From Pseudofulvimonas gallinarii (lineage in GTDB: Bacteria > Pseudomonadota > Gammaproteobacteria > Xanthomonadales > UBA2363): a stretch of DNA of 64,000 nt. Under the pieces are notes generated by a model. That model did no database searches and was not told the origin of the DNA. It saw only the letters and a program-made list of their open reading frames with translations. The stretch spans positions 294,255-358,254 of the forward strand of contig NZ_SMAF01000001.1 in NCBI RefSeq assembly GCF_004343305.1, read 5' to 3'. Below are positions 28,609 to 37,125 of the stretch, in pieces. The position numbers and the translations under genes are program-made. Each line of letters starts with the position of its first letter. Position 1 is the stretch's first letter.

Positions 28609-28688
28609 GAAACGGACTCCATTGCTCGTTGTCGGGACGCCGGCGTGCGGACCGCGGCTGCGGCGACGCAATCCGGCGTGTCTTGCTG

Positions 28689-29360
28689 TCAGAATTGCAG
28701 GCTCCAGCTGTCGATGTAGCCGGTGTCGCCGTTGGCACGGTCGTACACGCGCAGCTTCCACACGCCATTGGCCAGCTCGCTGGATGCGTTGACCGTGTAG
28801 GTGCCGATCAGGTCGTCGGCACTGCCACCGGTACCGTTGTGCAACAGGTAGGTGCTGCCATCCGGCGCCACCAGGTTCACCACCAGGTCACCGCGATAGG
28901 TGTGGATGATCCGCACCGCCACCTGCAGGTTGCTCGGCGCATTGCCGCTGCGGCTGACCGTGATCGGGCTTTCCACCGTCTGCAGGTCACGGATCTGGTA
29001 GTCCGTGGTGTTCTGGAAGAACGACGTGCCACCACCGCCACCAGCCGCGTAGCTGCCGGTCAGGCTGACGCCGGAGAAGGCGCTGTAACCGCGCACCATC
29101 ACATGCCAGGTGCCCGCCGCGGGACTGGCGACCGTGCAGGTTTCGTTGTTGCCGGACAGATACGGACGGCAGCTGTAGCTGCTGGTCGTCGGTGCCGAAC
29201 CGTGCTGCACGTACAGGTCGGCATCACCGGTGCCGCCCGAGGTCTGGAACACCAGGTTGCTGGCACCGGCCGGCACCGTCAGCGTGTAGCGCAGTTCCGC
29301 GCCCGCCGCACCGGACAGGCCGGTCACCGGCACGCCATTGGCCAACACGCCCGGACCCGG
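28689..29360 (-). repeat. Direct repeat copy 2 (672 bp, no mismatch seen)
   Basis: Second copy of the PPC/P-domain tail, 2126 bases from the first and in the same orientation. It covers stop codon to linker of the subtilisin gene. Confidence 0.95.
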
Positions 29361-30770
29361 CGCAGGACCGCCACCGCCGGTCACCGCCTGCACCGCAGCG
29401 AGCGCATCGACGATGCCGGTGCCGCACTGCGAACACGTCGCCGGGAACGCGCGCGTGGTGCTCCTGAGGATCGACTCGACCTCTGCCGGCGTCTTGCTGG
29501 CGACGCTGAGGATCAGCGCGGCGACACCGGAGACGTGCGGCGTCGCCATGCTGGTGCCCTGGTAGAAGGCATAGCTGGCCGATGCCGGAACGGTCGTGCC
29601 GGTGTTGAGTGTCGACAGCACGCCCGTGCCACCGCCACCCGGTGCAGCGACATCGACGACGGCGCCGTAGTTCGAGTACGAGGCGCGGCCGCCATTGCGG
29701 CCGACCGCAGCCACCGCGACGACGTTGTTGCAGTTCGCCGGGCGCGAATTGCTGGCATTCATGTTCTCGTTGCCGGCAGCGACGATCACGACCGTGCCAC
29801 GGCTCACCGCAGAGTTGATGGCGTTCTGGTAGGTCGTGCCACAGGTGCCACTGCCACCCAGGCTCATGTTGATGACCTTGGCCGGCGTGGCGTTCGCGGG
29901 CACACCCGAAACAGTGCCACCGGATGCCCAGACGATGCCGTCGGCGATGTCCGCCAGCGTTCCGCCGCACTTGCCGAGAACGCGCACGTGCTGGATCTTC
30001 GCGCCGTAGGCGACGCCCGCGACACCACTGCTGTTGTTGGTGACCGCGGCGATGGTTCCGGCGACATGCGTGCCGTGCCAGCTGGAGTTGGACGCCGGCC
30101 AGCCGGCCTGGCATTCGTTGGCGGCGTACCAGTCGCCCTCGTCCTGCGGATTGGCGTCACGGCCATTGCCGTCACGGGCCGTGGCTGCGCTGGAGATGAA
30201 GTCGTAACCCGCCACGGTGTTGGCGTTGAGGTCCGGATGACTTGTACTGCCGGTGTCCAGGACGGCGACGACGATGCCGCTGCCATTGGCCAGGTCCCAG
30301 GCTGGCGGCAGGTTCAGGCCACCGGCTGCCTCGAAGTAGTGCCACTGTTCGCCGTAGCGGGTGTCGTTCGGCGTCATGGAAATGCGCATCCACGCATTCG
30401 GTTCGACGTAGGCGACATCGGGATGGTTGGCCAGCGCCTCCATCACGGTGACGGCGCTGCGGCTGTCATACGCGGTGTCGAACTCGATCAGGTCGCCACC
30501 TGCGGCGAGGCGGCGGACATGTCGCGCCCGGGCGCCCAGCGCACGCGTCGTGGAATCCAGATAGCTGGCCACCGCCTGCTCGCTGGCGGCAGCGCGGGAA
30601 TTTTCGCGAAAATGGACAATGAATCCGTCAAGGCGCTGGCCGGTTTCCAGTGCGGCCAGGTTGAGACGTTGGTAATCGTTGTGGTCGGCGGCAAGAATCG
30701 GGCCGCCCAGCGTCAGGGTGCAGGCAATAACCCATCCACGAACGGCGCCGCGGATATGAAGGTGCTGCAT
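28689..30770 (-). CDS. Secreted subtilisin-like (S8) protease with PPC and P domains
   Basis: The 693-residue protein has a signal peptide (1-28), an inhibitor-I9-like propeptide to about 125 and an S8 catalytic domain. The triad is Asp172 (AVLDTGS), His232 (WHGTHVAGT) and Ser407 (GTSMATPHVSG), with oxyanion Asn334 (AAGNENMNA). A PPC domain and a P domain follow and are identical to those of the downstream protease. The start ATG at 30770 has GGAGGG upstream. Likely exported by the type II system as an extracellular protease. Confidence 0.95.
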   Translation of the reverse strand: MQHLHIRGAVRGWVIACTLTLGGPILAADHNDYQRLNLAALETGQRLDGFIVHFRENSRAAASEQAVASYLDSTTRALGARARHVRRLAAGGDLIEFDTAYDSRSAVTVMEALANHPDVAYVEPNAWMRISMTPNDTRYGEQWHYFEAAGGLNLPPAWDLANGSGIVVAVLDTGSTSHPDLNANTVAGYDFISSAATARDGNGRDANPQDEGDWYAANECQAGWPASNSSWHGTHVAGTIAAVTNNSSGVAGVAYGAKIQHVRVLGKCGGTLADIADGIVWASGGTVSGVPANATPAKVINMSLGGSGTCGTTYQNAINSAVSRGTVVIVAAGNENMNASNSRPANCNNVVAVAAVGRNGGRASYSNYGAVVDVAAPGGGGTGVLSTLNTGTTVPASASYAFYQGTSMATPHVSGVAALILSVASKTPAEVESILRSTTRAFPATCSQCGTGIVDALAAVQAVTGGGGPAPGPGVLANGVPVTGLSGAAGAELRYTLTVPAGASNLVFQTSGGTGDADLYVQHGSAPTTSSYSCRPYLSGNNETCTVASPAAGTWHVMVRGYSAFSGVSLTGSYAAGGGGGTSFFQNTTDYQIRDLQTVESPITVSRSGNAPSNLQVAVRIIHTYRGDLVVNLVAPDGSTYLLHNGTGGSADDLIGTYTVNASSELANGVWKLRVYDRANGDTGYIDSWSLQF

Positions 30771-30940
30771 TGATGTGAACCCTCCGGAGTTGTGGCTTGA
30801 TCTCCGGCCCACTTTCTGTAGCTGGCCGGTACGCAGGCCATCCTTGTCCCGGCCGGGACACCAGGGTTCTCCCAAACCCGCGGCCCCTGAACCGACACGG
30901 AACCATTCCCGACCGCCGGCGACGTTAGCAGCATTTCCGA

Positions 30941-30954
30941 CACAATTGTGTCGC
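30941..30954. promoter_or_regulatory. 14-bp perfect palindrome upstream of the subtilisin gene
   Basis: GACACAATTGTGTC is a perfect palindrome about 170 bases before the protease start and near the CRP-like sites. Its shape suits a dimeric regulator. The regulator is unknown. Confidence 0.4.
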
Positions 30955-30980
30955 CGCTGAAAACAATTCCCGATAACTTG

Positions 30981-30996
30981 TGTGCGCTAAGTCACA
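30981..30996. promoter_or_regulatory. CRP/Clp-like binding site
   Basis: TGTGCGCTAAGTCACA matches TGTGA-N6-TCACA at nine of ten consensus bases. It lies about 210 bases upstream of the subtilisin start. Confidence 0.55.
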
Positions 30997-31697
30997 TTAA
31001 CCGCCGGAACGCGGGTTTCCGATGCCGGCCCAGCCGATTCAATGTGATTTCGATCACGGTTTCTTGGGCATGGAGAGCGTGCTGCCAACATTGCCCGACA
31101 CCGGGGAAAGCCCGCCAGGGACGGCCAGCCGCCCTGCCCTGCTGCCGGCGAAGCGGATGCGCGGGTCTCGTCCATCGCCACCAGCTCGGACAGCTCGTAG
31201 ACGTTGCGGTAGCCGTAACCGTAAAGGTGCAGATAGGTCGGCACATTGAGCGCCAGCATCAGCGGGGCCGGCGAGTCGCCGGGGGACACGCTGGCCAAAG
31301 CGGCGGCGGCCGGCGCGACCTTCGTCGGGAAATCGGGGGCATCGCCGGCGAAGTTGTTGTTGCAGTAGATCAGCACGAGCGTGTCCGGCGACGGAATGAC
31401 GGCCGCCAGCGATTCGCGGGTGAAATCCGAGAAATCCAGGTGCTGGGCCCCTTCGATATGCAGCCGTTCGAAGCGGTAGGCGGGCCGGCTGTCCAGGATC
31501 ACCACGTCGGGACGGGAAGCCAGGTCCAGGAACGCATCCAGGTCGACCAGGCGCTGCGCGCGATGCGGTTCAACCTCGGCAACCAGGCGCGCGTAACCGT
31601 CGTAATCGACATTCGCCGTGGGTGTGCCGGATTCGGCGGCAAGGCCTCCTGCGCCGACGACCAGGAAACCGGCTGCCGCAATCCGCATCATGGCCAT
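30987..31697 (-). pseudogene. Secreted rhodanese-like protein, apparent frameshift near the 3' end
   Basis: The 236-codon frame has a signal peptide (MRIAAAGFLVVGAGGLAA) and a single rhodanese domain with candidate catalytic Cys in VLIYCNNNFAGD, plus NVPTYLHLYGYGYRNVYELS. After VAMDETR (near 31170) the reading becomes low-complexity. The neighbouring frame at that point reads DPRIRFAG, which resembles the usual end of this family, and then stops at 31054. A one-base indel is therefore likely, either real or a sequencing error. The catalytic domain remains intact, so the protein may still work. Confidence 0.65.
31043..31058. promoter_or_regulatory. Second CRP/Clp-like binding site
   Basis: TGTGATTTCGATCACG matches TGTGA-N6-TCACA at nine of ten bases. 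It lies 62 bases from the first site and overlaps the putative original stop of the rhodanese gene. Confidence 0.55.
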
Positions 31698-31907
31698 GGT
31701 CTTCTCCCGCGCAGGCGATGACCGCGAGACCCGGGATCAGGAGCCGGAGTTCCCGGCACACGTCACCGACTCCAGAAGTGACCGCCTGCGCCAGTCCGGA
31801 CCATGATCCGCCGCGCGCCTACGCGGCCATCGGGCGGGCAATCACTCGCGTTCGATCCAGGATCCAGGGCCACGCGCCTTGCAGCCTACGTACGCCATCC
31901 TTCGTCC

Positions 31908-33359
31908 TCAGGACCGCGGGGCGCCATCCTCTTCCGGTTCCTGTTCGTCGGCAGCGTCCTGCCCCCCTGCGGCGTCAGGCAACGCTCCGAGCGCTTCGCC
32001 CTGGCCCTCTGCCTGTCCGGTTTCGATCGACTCCGCACGCGGTGGCCGTGCAGGCATCGGCCCGATCCCGCCGGCACGTGTGACACGCCAGACGACGTTG
32101 GCGAGATCATCGGCAACGATGAGCGCACCACGCGGATCGACCGTCACCCCGACCGGACGACCGCGCGTGCTGCCGTCGTCATCGCGGAAACCGGTCATGA
32201 AGTCGATCGGCTCTCCGGTCGGGGCGCCGTCACGGAACTGCACGAATACCACCTTGTAACCGACCGGCTGCGAGCGGTTCCAGCTGCCGTGCTCGCCGAC
32301 GAAGACACCCTCCGCGAAGGTCGGGCCGAATGCCGGCACCGAAAACGCCAGGCCAAGGGCCGCAACGTGCGCGCCGAGTGCGTAGTCGGGGGTGATCGAC
32401 TCGGCCACCTTGTCGGGCGCCAGAGGTCGCACGCGATCATCGACGTTCTGCCCCCAGTAGGCCCAGGGCCAACCATAGAAGCCGCCGTCGCGGACCGAGG
32501 TGAGATAGTCAGGCACCAGGTCGGGACCGATCTCGTCGCGTTCGTTGACGACGGTCCAAAGCGTTCCGGTTCCGGGCTGGATCGCCATCGCCGTCGGATT
32601 GCGCAGCCCGGTGGCATAAGGCCGGTGCATGCCGGTCATGGCGTCGATCTGCCAGATCATCGCGCGATCCGCTTCCGCGAGCATGCCGCGCTCGGTGATG
32701 TTGCTGTTCGAACCGATACCGACATACAGATGGCGGCCATCGGCACTGGCGGTCATCGCCTTGGTCCAGTGGTGGTTGATCTCCGAGGGCAGGCGCGTCA
32801 ATTCGCGCGGCGCGGCCTCCGCGCGGGTCTGTCCTTCGCGGTAGTCAAAGACGACCACGGCGTCCTGGTTGGCGACATGGATGCGGTTGCCGATCAAGGC
32901 CAGGCCATAGGGTGCGTTGAGGTCGTCGGCGAATACCGTCTGCAACTCGTACTCGCCGTCGCCATCGGCATCACGCAGCAGTGTCAGGCGATTGCCGCTC
33001 TTCACGCGGGTGGTGCCGGCCGCCTTGATCGGCCCTGCGATGACATCCTTGGGTTTCAGGGCCGGCGCGTTGCCGCCCCGCCCTTCGGCGACCAGGATGT
33101 CGCCATTCGGCAGCAGCAGCGTCTGCCGGGGTATCAGCAGGTCCCGCGCGATCGCCCGCACCTCGAAGCCATCGGGTACGACCGGCAGGCGATCCCCCCA
33201 CTCGACCGGCTTGGCGATCACCATATCCGGCAGCAGCCCGCGCTGTGGCGCCGGCAGGTCGGGATTCGCGCCGTACTGCAACGGCTGCGGCTCCGGATTG
33301 CAGGCGGCGAGCAGGGTGGTCGCCGACAGTGCGAGAATCCTGGTGGCCATTCCGCTCAT
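31908..33359 (-). CDS. Sorbosone/glucose dehydrogenase-like beta-propeller lipoprotein
   Basis: The 483-residue protein has a lipobox (TTLLAAC, Cys20) and a PQQ-dependent sugar dehydrogenase-type six-bladed propeller: LLLPNGDILVAEG, LNAPYGLALIGNRIHVAN, GLRNPTAMAIQPGTGTLWTV, NERDEIGPDLVPDYLTSV, GEHGSWNRSQPVGYKVVFV. A Pro/Glu-rich tail follows residue ~450. It may oxidise sugars or aldehydes using PQQ, but this is family inference. It overlaps the upstream DUF2231 gene by ATGA. Confidence 0.88.
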   Translation of the reverse strand: MSGMATRILALSATTLLAACNPEPQPLQYGANPDLPAPQRGLLPDMVIAKPVEWGDRLPVVPDGFEVRAIARDLLIPRQTLLLPNGDILVAEGRGGNAPALKPKDVIAGPIKAAGTTRVKSGNRLTLLRDADGDGEYELQTVFADDLNAPYGLALIGNRIHVANQDAVVVFDYREGQTRAEAAPRELTRLPSEINHHWTKAMTASADGRHLYVGIGSNSNITERGMLAEADRAMIWQIDAMTGMHRPYATGLRNPTAMAIQPGTGTLWTVVNERDEIGPDLVPDYLTSVRDGGFYGWPWAYWGQNVDDRVRPLAPDKVAESITPDYALGAHVAALGLAFSVPAFGPTFAEGVFVGEHGSWNRSQPVGYKVVFVQFRDGAPTGEPIDFMTGFRDDDGSTRGRPVGVTVDPRGALIVADDLANVVWRVTRAGGIGPMPARPPRAESIETGQAEGQGEALGALPDAAGGQDAADEQEPEEDGAPRS

Positions 33360-33814
33360 GCTTCACCTCCCGTGCGGGCAACCATACCCAGCACTAGCGA
33401 CAGGATGCCTGCGATGAGCGTTGCCGCCGACAGGACCGGCGCCGCCGGCATGATCGCCCAGGCGTCCCTGGCATGGACCAGGGCATTGAAGAAGGCGAGC
33501 ACCCAGGTCGCCAGCCACAGCAGGAAATGCGTGCCCGCAAACCGTGTCCGGTGCGCGCGGCGCAGACCCAGCAGCGCGCAGACCATCGCCATTGCCCCGA
33601 AAACCAGTCCACCCACGAGCAGCCAGGCGGCGAAATTGCTCCATTGGATCTCGTAGGTCGAGGCGTAAGCGATGTCAGTGGCCAGCGTGCCGGAGAAAGA
33701 CGCCATCGCCGCACCCAGCAGGAGCGCGTGCAGCGGTCGCATCCCGACACGGATGACGTAGCGGTGATCGACATGGCGATCGCCAACGCGATGCTCGACG
33801 GGTGGTGCGACCAT
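33356..33814 (-). CDS. DUF2231 family inner-membrane protein
   Basis: The 152-residue protein has four hydrophobic helices (PLHALLLGAAMASFSGTLA, FAAWLLVGGLVFGAMAMVC, FLLWLATWVLAFFNALV, SAATLIAGILSLVLGMVA). The pattern matches DUF2231 membrane proteins, which are often found beside sorbosone-dehydrogenase-like genes as here. It is translationally coupled (ATGA) to that gene and may carry electrons or anchor it; that role is speculative. Confidence 0.82.
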   Translation of the reverse strand: MVAPPVEHRVGDRHVDHRYVIRVGMRPLHALLLGAAMASFSGTLATDIAYASTYEIQWSNFAAWLLVGGLVFGAMAMVCALLGLRRAHRTRFAGTHFLLWLATWVLAFFNALVHARDAWAIMPAAPVLSAATLIAGILSLVLGMVARTGGEA

Positions 33815-34053
33815 GGGGTTCTCCGTTCCGGCACCGGATCAACCTCTCCGGCAGAAACCCCACACTAGGGTCGCCTGGCTGAAGCCCGCGTGGATCAGTA
33901 CCGGCCCAAGATCGAAAACCGCATGGAAATTTTTCAAAGCGGGCGACTGCCACGACAACCGGCCGACGGATCCCGTCGTGGAATTGCCTCACTACGACGC
34001 AACGCAACGCAAGGCCGAGCGGGGAATCGCCAGGCGCGGAATAGAATTCGCGG

Positions 34054-34632
34054 ATGTCGGATCCAGCCACTACCGCGCGCGGCCCGCTGAGCACGGCCCT
34101 CGCGCTTCGCGACCCCTACACGGGCCAGCACTGCCACCGGGTCGAAACACTCGTCATCGATCTGGCGGCGCTCTGCGGGTTTTCGGCCGATGAAACGGAG
34201 AGCCTGCGCCTGGCGGCGCGTCTCCATGACGTCGGCAAGATCGGCATTCCCGACCGGGTGCTGCTCAAACCAGGCGCGCTTGATGCCGAGGAACGGGCCC
34301 TCATGCAGTCGCATGCCGGGGCCGGCGCCCTGGTCTGCAGTCGCCTGCGGCGCCCGGATGCGGACCGCATCGCCCGGATGGTCAGGCATCACCACGAGGA
34401 CTTCGACGGCGGTGGCTATCCGGATGGGCTGTCCGGCAGCGCCATCCCGCTGGGATCGCGCCTCATCAGCATCGTCGACGGTTACGACGCCATGACCACC
34501 ACCCGGCCCTATCGCGCGGCACGCCCGCCGGAAGTGGCGCTGGACATCCTGCGCGGAGAATGCGGCAGCCGCGTCGACCCGGACGTGTTTGCGCAGTTCG
34601 AGCGGATGATCACCGCGACACCTCCCGTCTGA
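34054..34632 (+). CDS. Stand-alone HD-GYP domain protein
   Basis: The 192-residue protein is an HD-GYP domain almost alone: RDPYTGQHCHRVE (19-31), ARLHDVGKIGIPD with His58-Asp59, HHHEDFDGGGYPDG (112-125) and SIVDGYDAMTT. These are the metal-binding and GYP elements of cyclic di-GMP phosphodiesterases. No receiver or membrane domain is present, so control may be by partners. The ATG at 34054 starts two residues before conserved sequence in related proteins would be expected. Confidence 0.9.
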   Translation: MSDPATTARGPLSTALALRDPYTGQHCHRVETLVIDLAALCGFSADETESLRLAARLHDVGKIGIPDRVLLKPGALDAEERALMQSHAGAGALVCSRLRRPDADRIARMVRHHHEDFDGGGYPDGLSGSAIPLGSRLISIVDGYDAMTTTRPYRAARPPEVALDILRGECGSRVDPDVFAQFERMITATPPV

Positions 34633-34772
34633 CCGTCCTCCAGGACCCTCCGCTTCGCGATCGTTGCTCCAAGCAGGCCTCGGACCGAACCGGATGTGAT
34701 GCCCTGGAACGGCCGTGCACTCCGGGGGACCATGCTGGCCCTCCAAACTGGACCAGGTGCTGGCAGCGGTTC

Positions 34773-35324
34773 CTACCAGACCAGGTCGTCGGGAACCTTG
34801 AAGCGGCTGTAGTGCTCGTCGTCCGGATCACTCCGCCCTTGAGCGGTGTCCGGCTCGCCGCGTGCATGGTCCACCACGATCAGGGCGGCGTCACGGCTGG
34901 CGATCTTGTCGGCCGCGGCGCGTGGAACGACTGCGAAGGCCTCGCTTCCGTCGCGAACGATCACGCAGCTGCCGCGTGAGAGCTGCGACCGCGTGGCGGC
35001 ATCGACAAACAGCGAACGGATCACGCCGCCATCGACAAACCGGTACGGCTCGTCGCCGCGGAGGGCGATCCGGTTCTGGTCGATGATCTGCCGCGCCTGC
35101 GCAAGGCGCTCGCGGACTTCGGCGGCCGCCTTCCGCTCCGCGGCGAGCGCGCGATCGCGTTCGACCTGCTCCTGGCGACGACGTTCGGCCTCCTGGCGTG
35201 CGCTATCCGGCGCTGCCGGCGCCTTGCCCTGGCGCTGTTTCGCCTTTTCGCGGACCACCTGGTCCACCTTGCCCTTGCTGGCCAGGCCGGCCTTGAGCAG
35301 CTGTTCCTGCAATGCGTTGCGCAT
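34773..35324 (-). CDS. DUF2058 (YaiL-like) nucleoprotein-associated protein
   Basis: The 183-residue protein starts MRNALQEQLLKAGLASKGK and has a long charged coiled coil (about 40-100). A C-terminal domain follows with PYRFVDGGVIRSLFVDAATR and GSCVIVRDGSEAFAVVP, matching DUF2058/YaiL. Function is unknown in the family, although YaiL is suggested to associate with polysomes. The start ATG at 35324 fits; an upstream extension to 35462 is not conserved-looking. Confidence 0.88.
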   Translation of the reverse strand: MRNALQEQLLKAGLASKGKVDQVVREKAKQRQGKAPAAPDSARQEAERRRQEQVERDRALAAERKAAAEVRERLAQARQIIDQNRIALRGDEPYRFVDGGVIRSLFVDAATRSQLSRGSCVIVRDGSEAFAVVPRAAADKIASRDAALIVVDHARGEPDTAQGRSDPDDEHYSRFKVPDDLVW

Positions 35325-35522
35325 GGGGAAAACCTGAAATGGGGCGCACGCAGCGGAACTTCCGCACGGCTGTGCGCCCGTTGAAACGACGACCGGCATT
35401 GCCGGCACCCGCCGGCATGCTACATCGCCCTGGCCGCGCCTCGACAGCCGCGGCAGCCGCACGCACCGCGCCGTCCCCCGACAGACGGAATCCAGCGACG
35501 AACCGCAACTGCGACCGCCGCC

Positions 35523-36644
35523 CTATCCGGAGATCACTCCACAGTCCCGCCGCGTCTTGGCCTCATACATCGCCTTGTCCGCGCGCGCGAGCCATTCACT
35601 GCTGTCTTCGTCCGGCCTGAGCAGCGCGGCGCCGATCGAAACCGTCACCGGACCGTCGGGACTGCGCAGCCGTGTGCGCGTAAGCGTGAGCAGATGTTCG
35701 ATCAGGACGGTCAGTCCGGCCACCTGCACATCCTTCAGCAGCAGGACGAACTCCTCGCCGCCGACCCGGTACAGGCGATCATCCTGGCGTAGTCCGGCCT
35801 GCAGGATGCGGGTGAACCCAACCAGCGTACGATCGCCGGCGTCATGGCCGTGGCGGTCGTTGATGCGCTTGAAATGATCCAGATCCAGCACGGCGAGCGC
35901 CGGAGTCGATCGCCCCGCCCGGGCATCGTGGACCGCGCGTGGCAGGTCCAAGTCGAACAGCCGGCGGTTGCGCACGCCGGTCAGTGGATCGCGCACCGCA
36001 AGCCGTTCCAGGCGCACGGCCTGCCGGCTCGCACGCGCGGCGAACACGAACGCATAAAGGCTCACCAGCGCACAGGTGGCGCAGAAGCTGAGCCGCTGCG
36101 CAGGCTCGACGCCCGGCAACGGCAGGAACGCGATGACGATGACCAGGGCCATGCTGGCGAACACAGCTGGATGCCGGTCGCCGAGGAAGAAATTCATCAC
36201 CACGGCGTTGTAGGCCCAGAACAGCCCGGTGAAGCCCGCCAGTGCCGCCACGACGACGCAGCCGATGGTGTTGGCGACGATCATCATCAGGCCTGCGATG
36301 CGGCTGTCGCCGCTGCGCCAGGCATGCACACCCGCGGCGATGATCGTCAGCACCAGGGCAAAGTCGACCACGCCGAGCGCGATATCGCCGCGCACGAAAC
36401 GGTAGACCGAGAAGCCGCCCAGGGCGGCCACCGACACCAGGCCGCACAGGGCGATCACGCCAAGGCGGAAATCCTCCTGCATGCGGGTCTGCAACTGGCG
36501 GAATACCCGCCGCGTACCCGCCGCAAGCCCGGCAGCCTGCGCCGGCCGTGTCCGGGCCCGGCGTCGGCGCCGCATTGCCCGGCGTCCGAGCGCCAGGCAG
36601 GCCTGGTCACCGACGCGTACGGGGGAACGCCTGTCGTCATCCAT
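35523..36644 (-). CDS. Membrane diguanylate cyclase (GGDEF)
   Basis: The 373-residue protein has a basic N-terminus, about six membrane helices (residues 58-205) and a C-terminal GGDEF domain: DPLTGVRNRRLFD, LDLDHFKRINDRHGHDAGD, and active-site GGEEF at 295-299. The RxxD inhibitory site is present (RQDD, five residues before). It should make cyclic di-GMP, possibly responding to membrane signals. No linked regulator is adjacent. Confidence 0.92.
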   Translation of the reverse strand: MDDDRRSPVRVGDQACLALGRRAMRRRRRARTRPAQAAGLAAGTRRVFRQLQTRMQEDFRLGVIALCGLVSVAALGGFSVYRFVRGDIALGVVDFALVLTIIAAGVHAWRSGDSRIAGLMMIVANTIGCVVVAALAGFTGLFWAYNAVVMNFFLGDRHPAVFASMALVIVIAFLPLPGVEPAQRLSFCATCALVSLYAFVFAARASRQAVRLERLAVRDPLTGVRNRRLFDLDLPRAVHDARAGRSTPALAVLDLDHFKRINDRHGHDAGDRTLVGFTRILQAGLRQDDRLYRVGGEEFVLLLKDVQVAGLTVLIEHLLTLTRTRLRSPDGPVTVSIGAALLRPDEDSSEWLARADKAMYEAKTRRDCGVISG

Positions 36645-37125
36645 TGCAGTTACCTTTTGTCCACAATGAATTCAATGTTTGCGTAGGCACCGCTCCAGCT
36701 TCGGGGATGCCGTTCTCCTTTTCAAGGAATCGGTCGACAGAAAAACCCTTTCGACACCAATGTTTGCGAAGTTTTGGACTGTGTCGTGCCGAATGCACTG
36801 GATGGGTCGACAGACTGTCGGAATATTCAGCATGCGTTTTGTCTGGCACGTCGCCGGATGCGAAATGCAGGATCCGATCCGCAGCCCGGTGCGCCGCTCT
36901 TCCAGATGCCCCCCGATGGCTGGAAACGGACCCGCTGCGTCTCCATATCGGCAGTGCGTGATGAATCCCTGGCTTCCGATTACGCGAACGCCTCCGACCC
37001 GCCCGTCCGGAGAGGCGCCCGGCATCCAGTCGGGCAGGATCACGCGACCGGCGGCCGATGGTATGACGCTGTCCGCCCGGCAACGCTTTGCGCAAGAATG
37101 TGCGACCGTCCCAGGAGCCCCGAAC
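36645..37125. other. Intergenic region, divergent promoters
   Basis: About 480 bases, AT-richer in 36645-36870 than the surroundings, between the GGDEF gene (minus) and the ABC operon (plus). Open frames here lack codon bias or recognisable motifs. It may contain remnants of transferred DNA; nothing is supported. Confidence 0.5.

Noticed and set aside
26569..30773. Two plus-strand frames of ~715 codons over the proteases
   Set aside because: Antisense shadows of the lysyl-endopeptidase-like and subtilisin genes; their similarity only reflects the shared 672-bp repeat.
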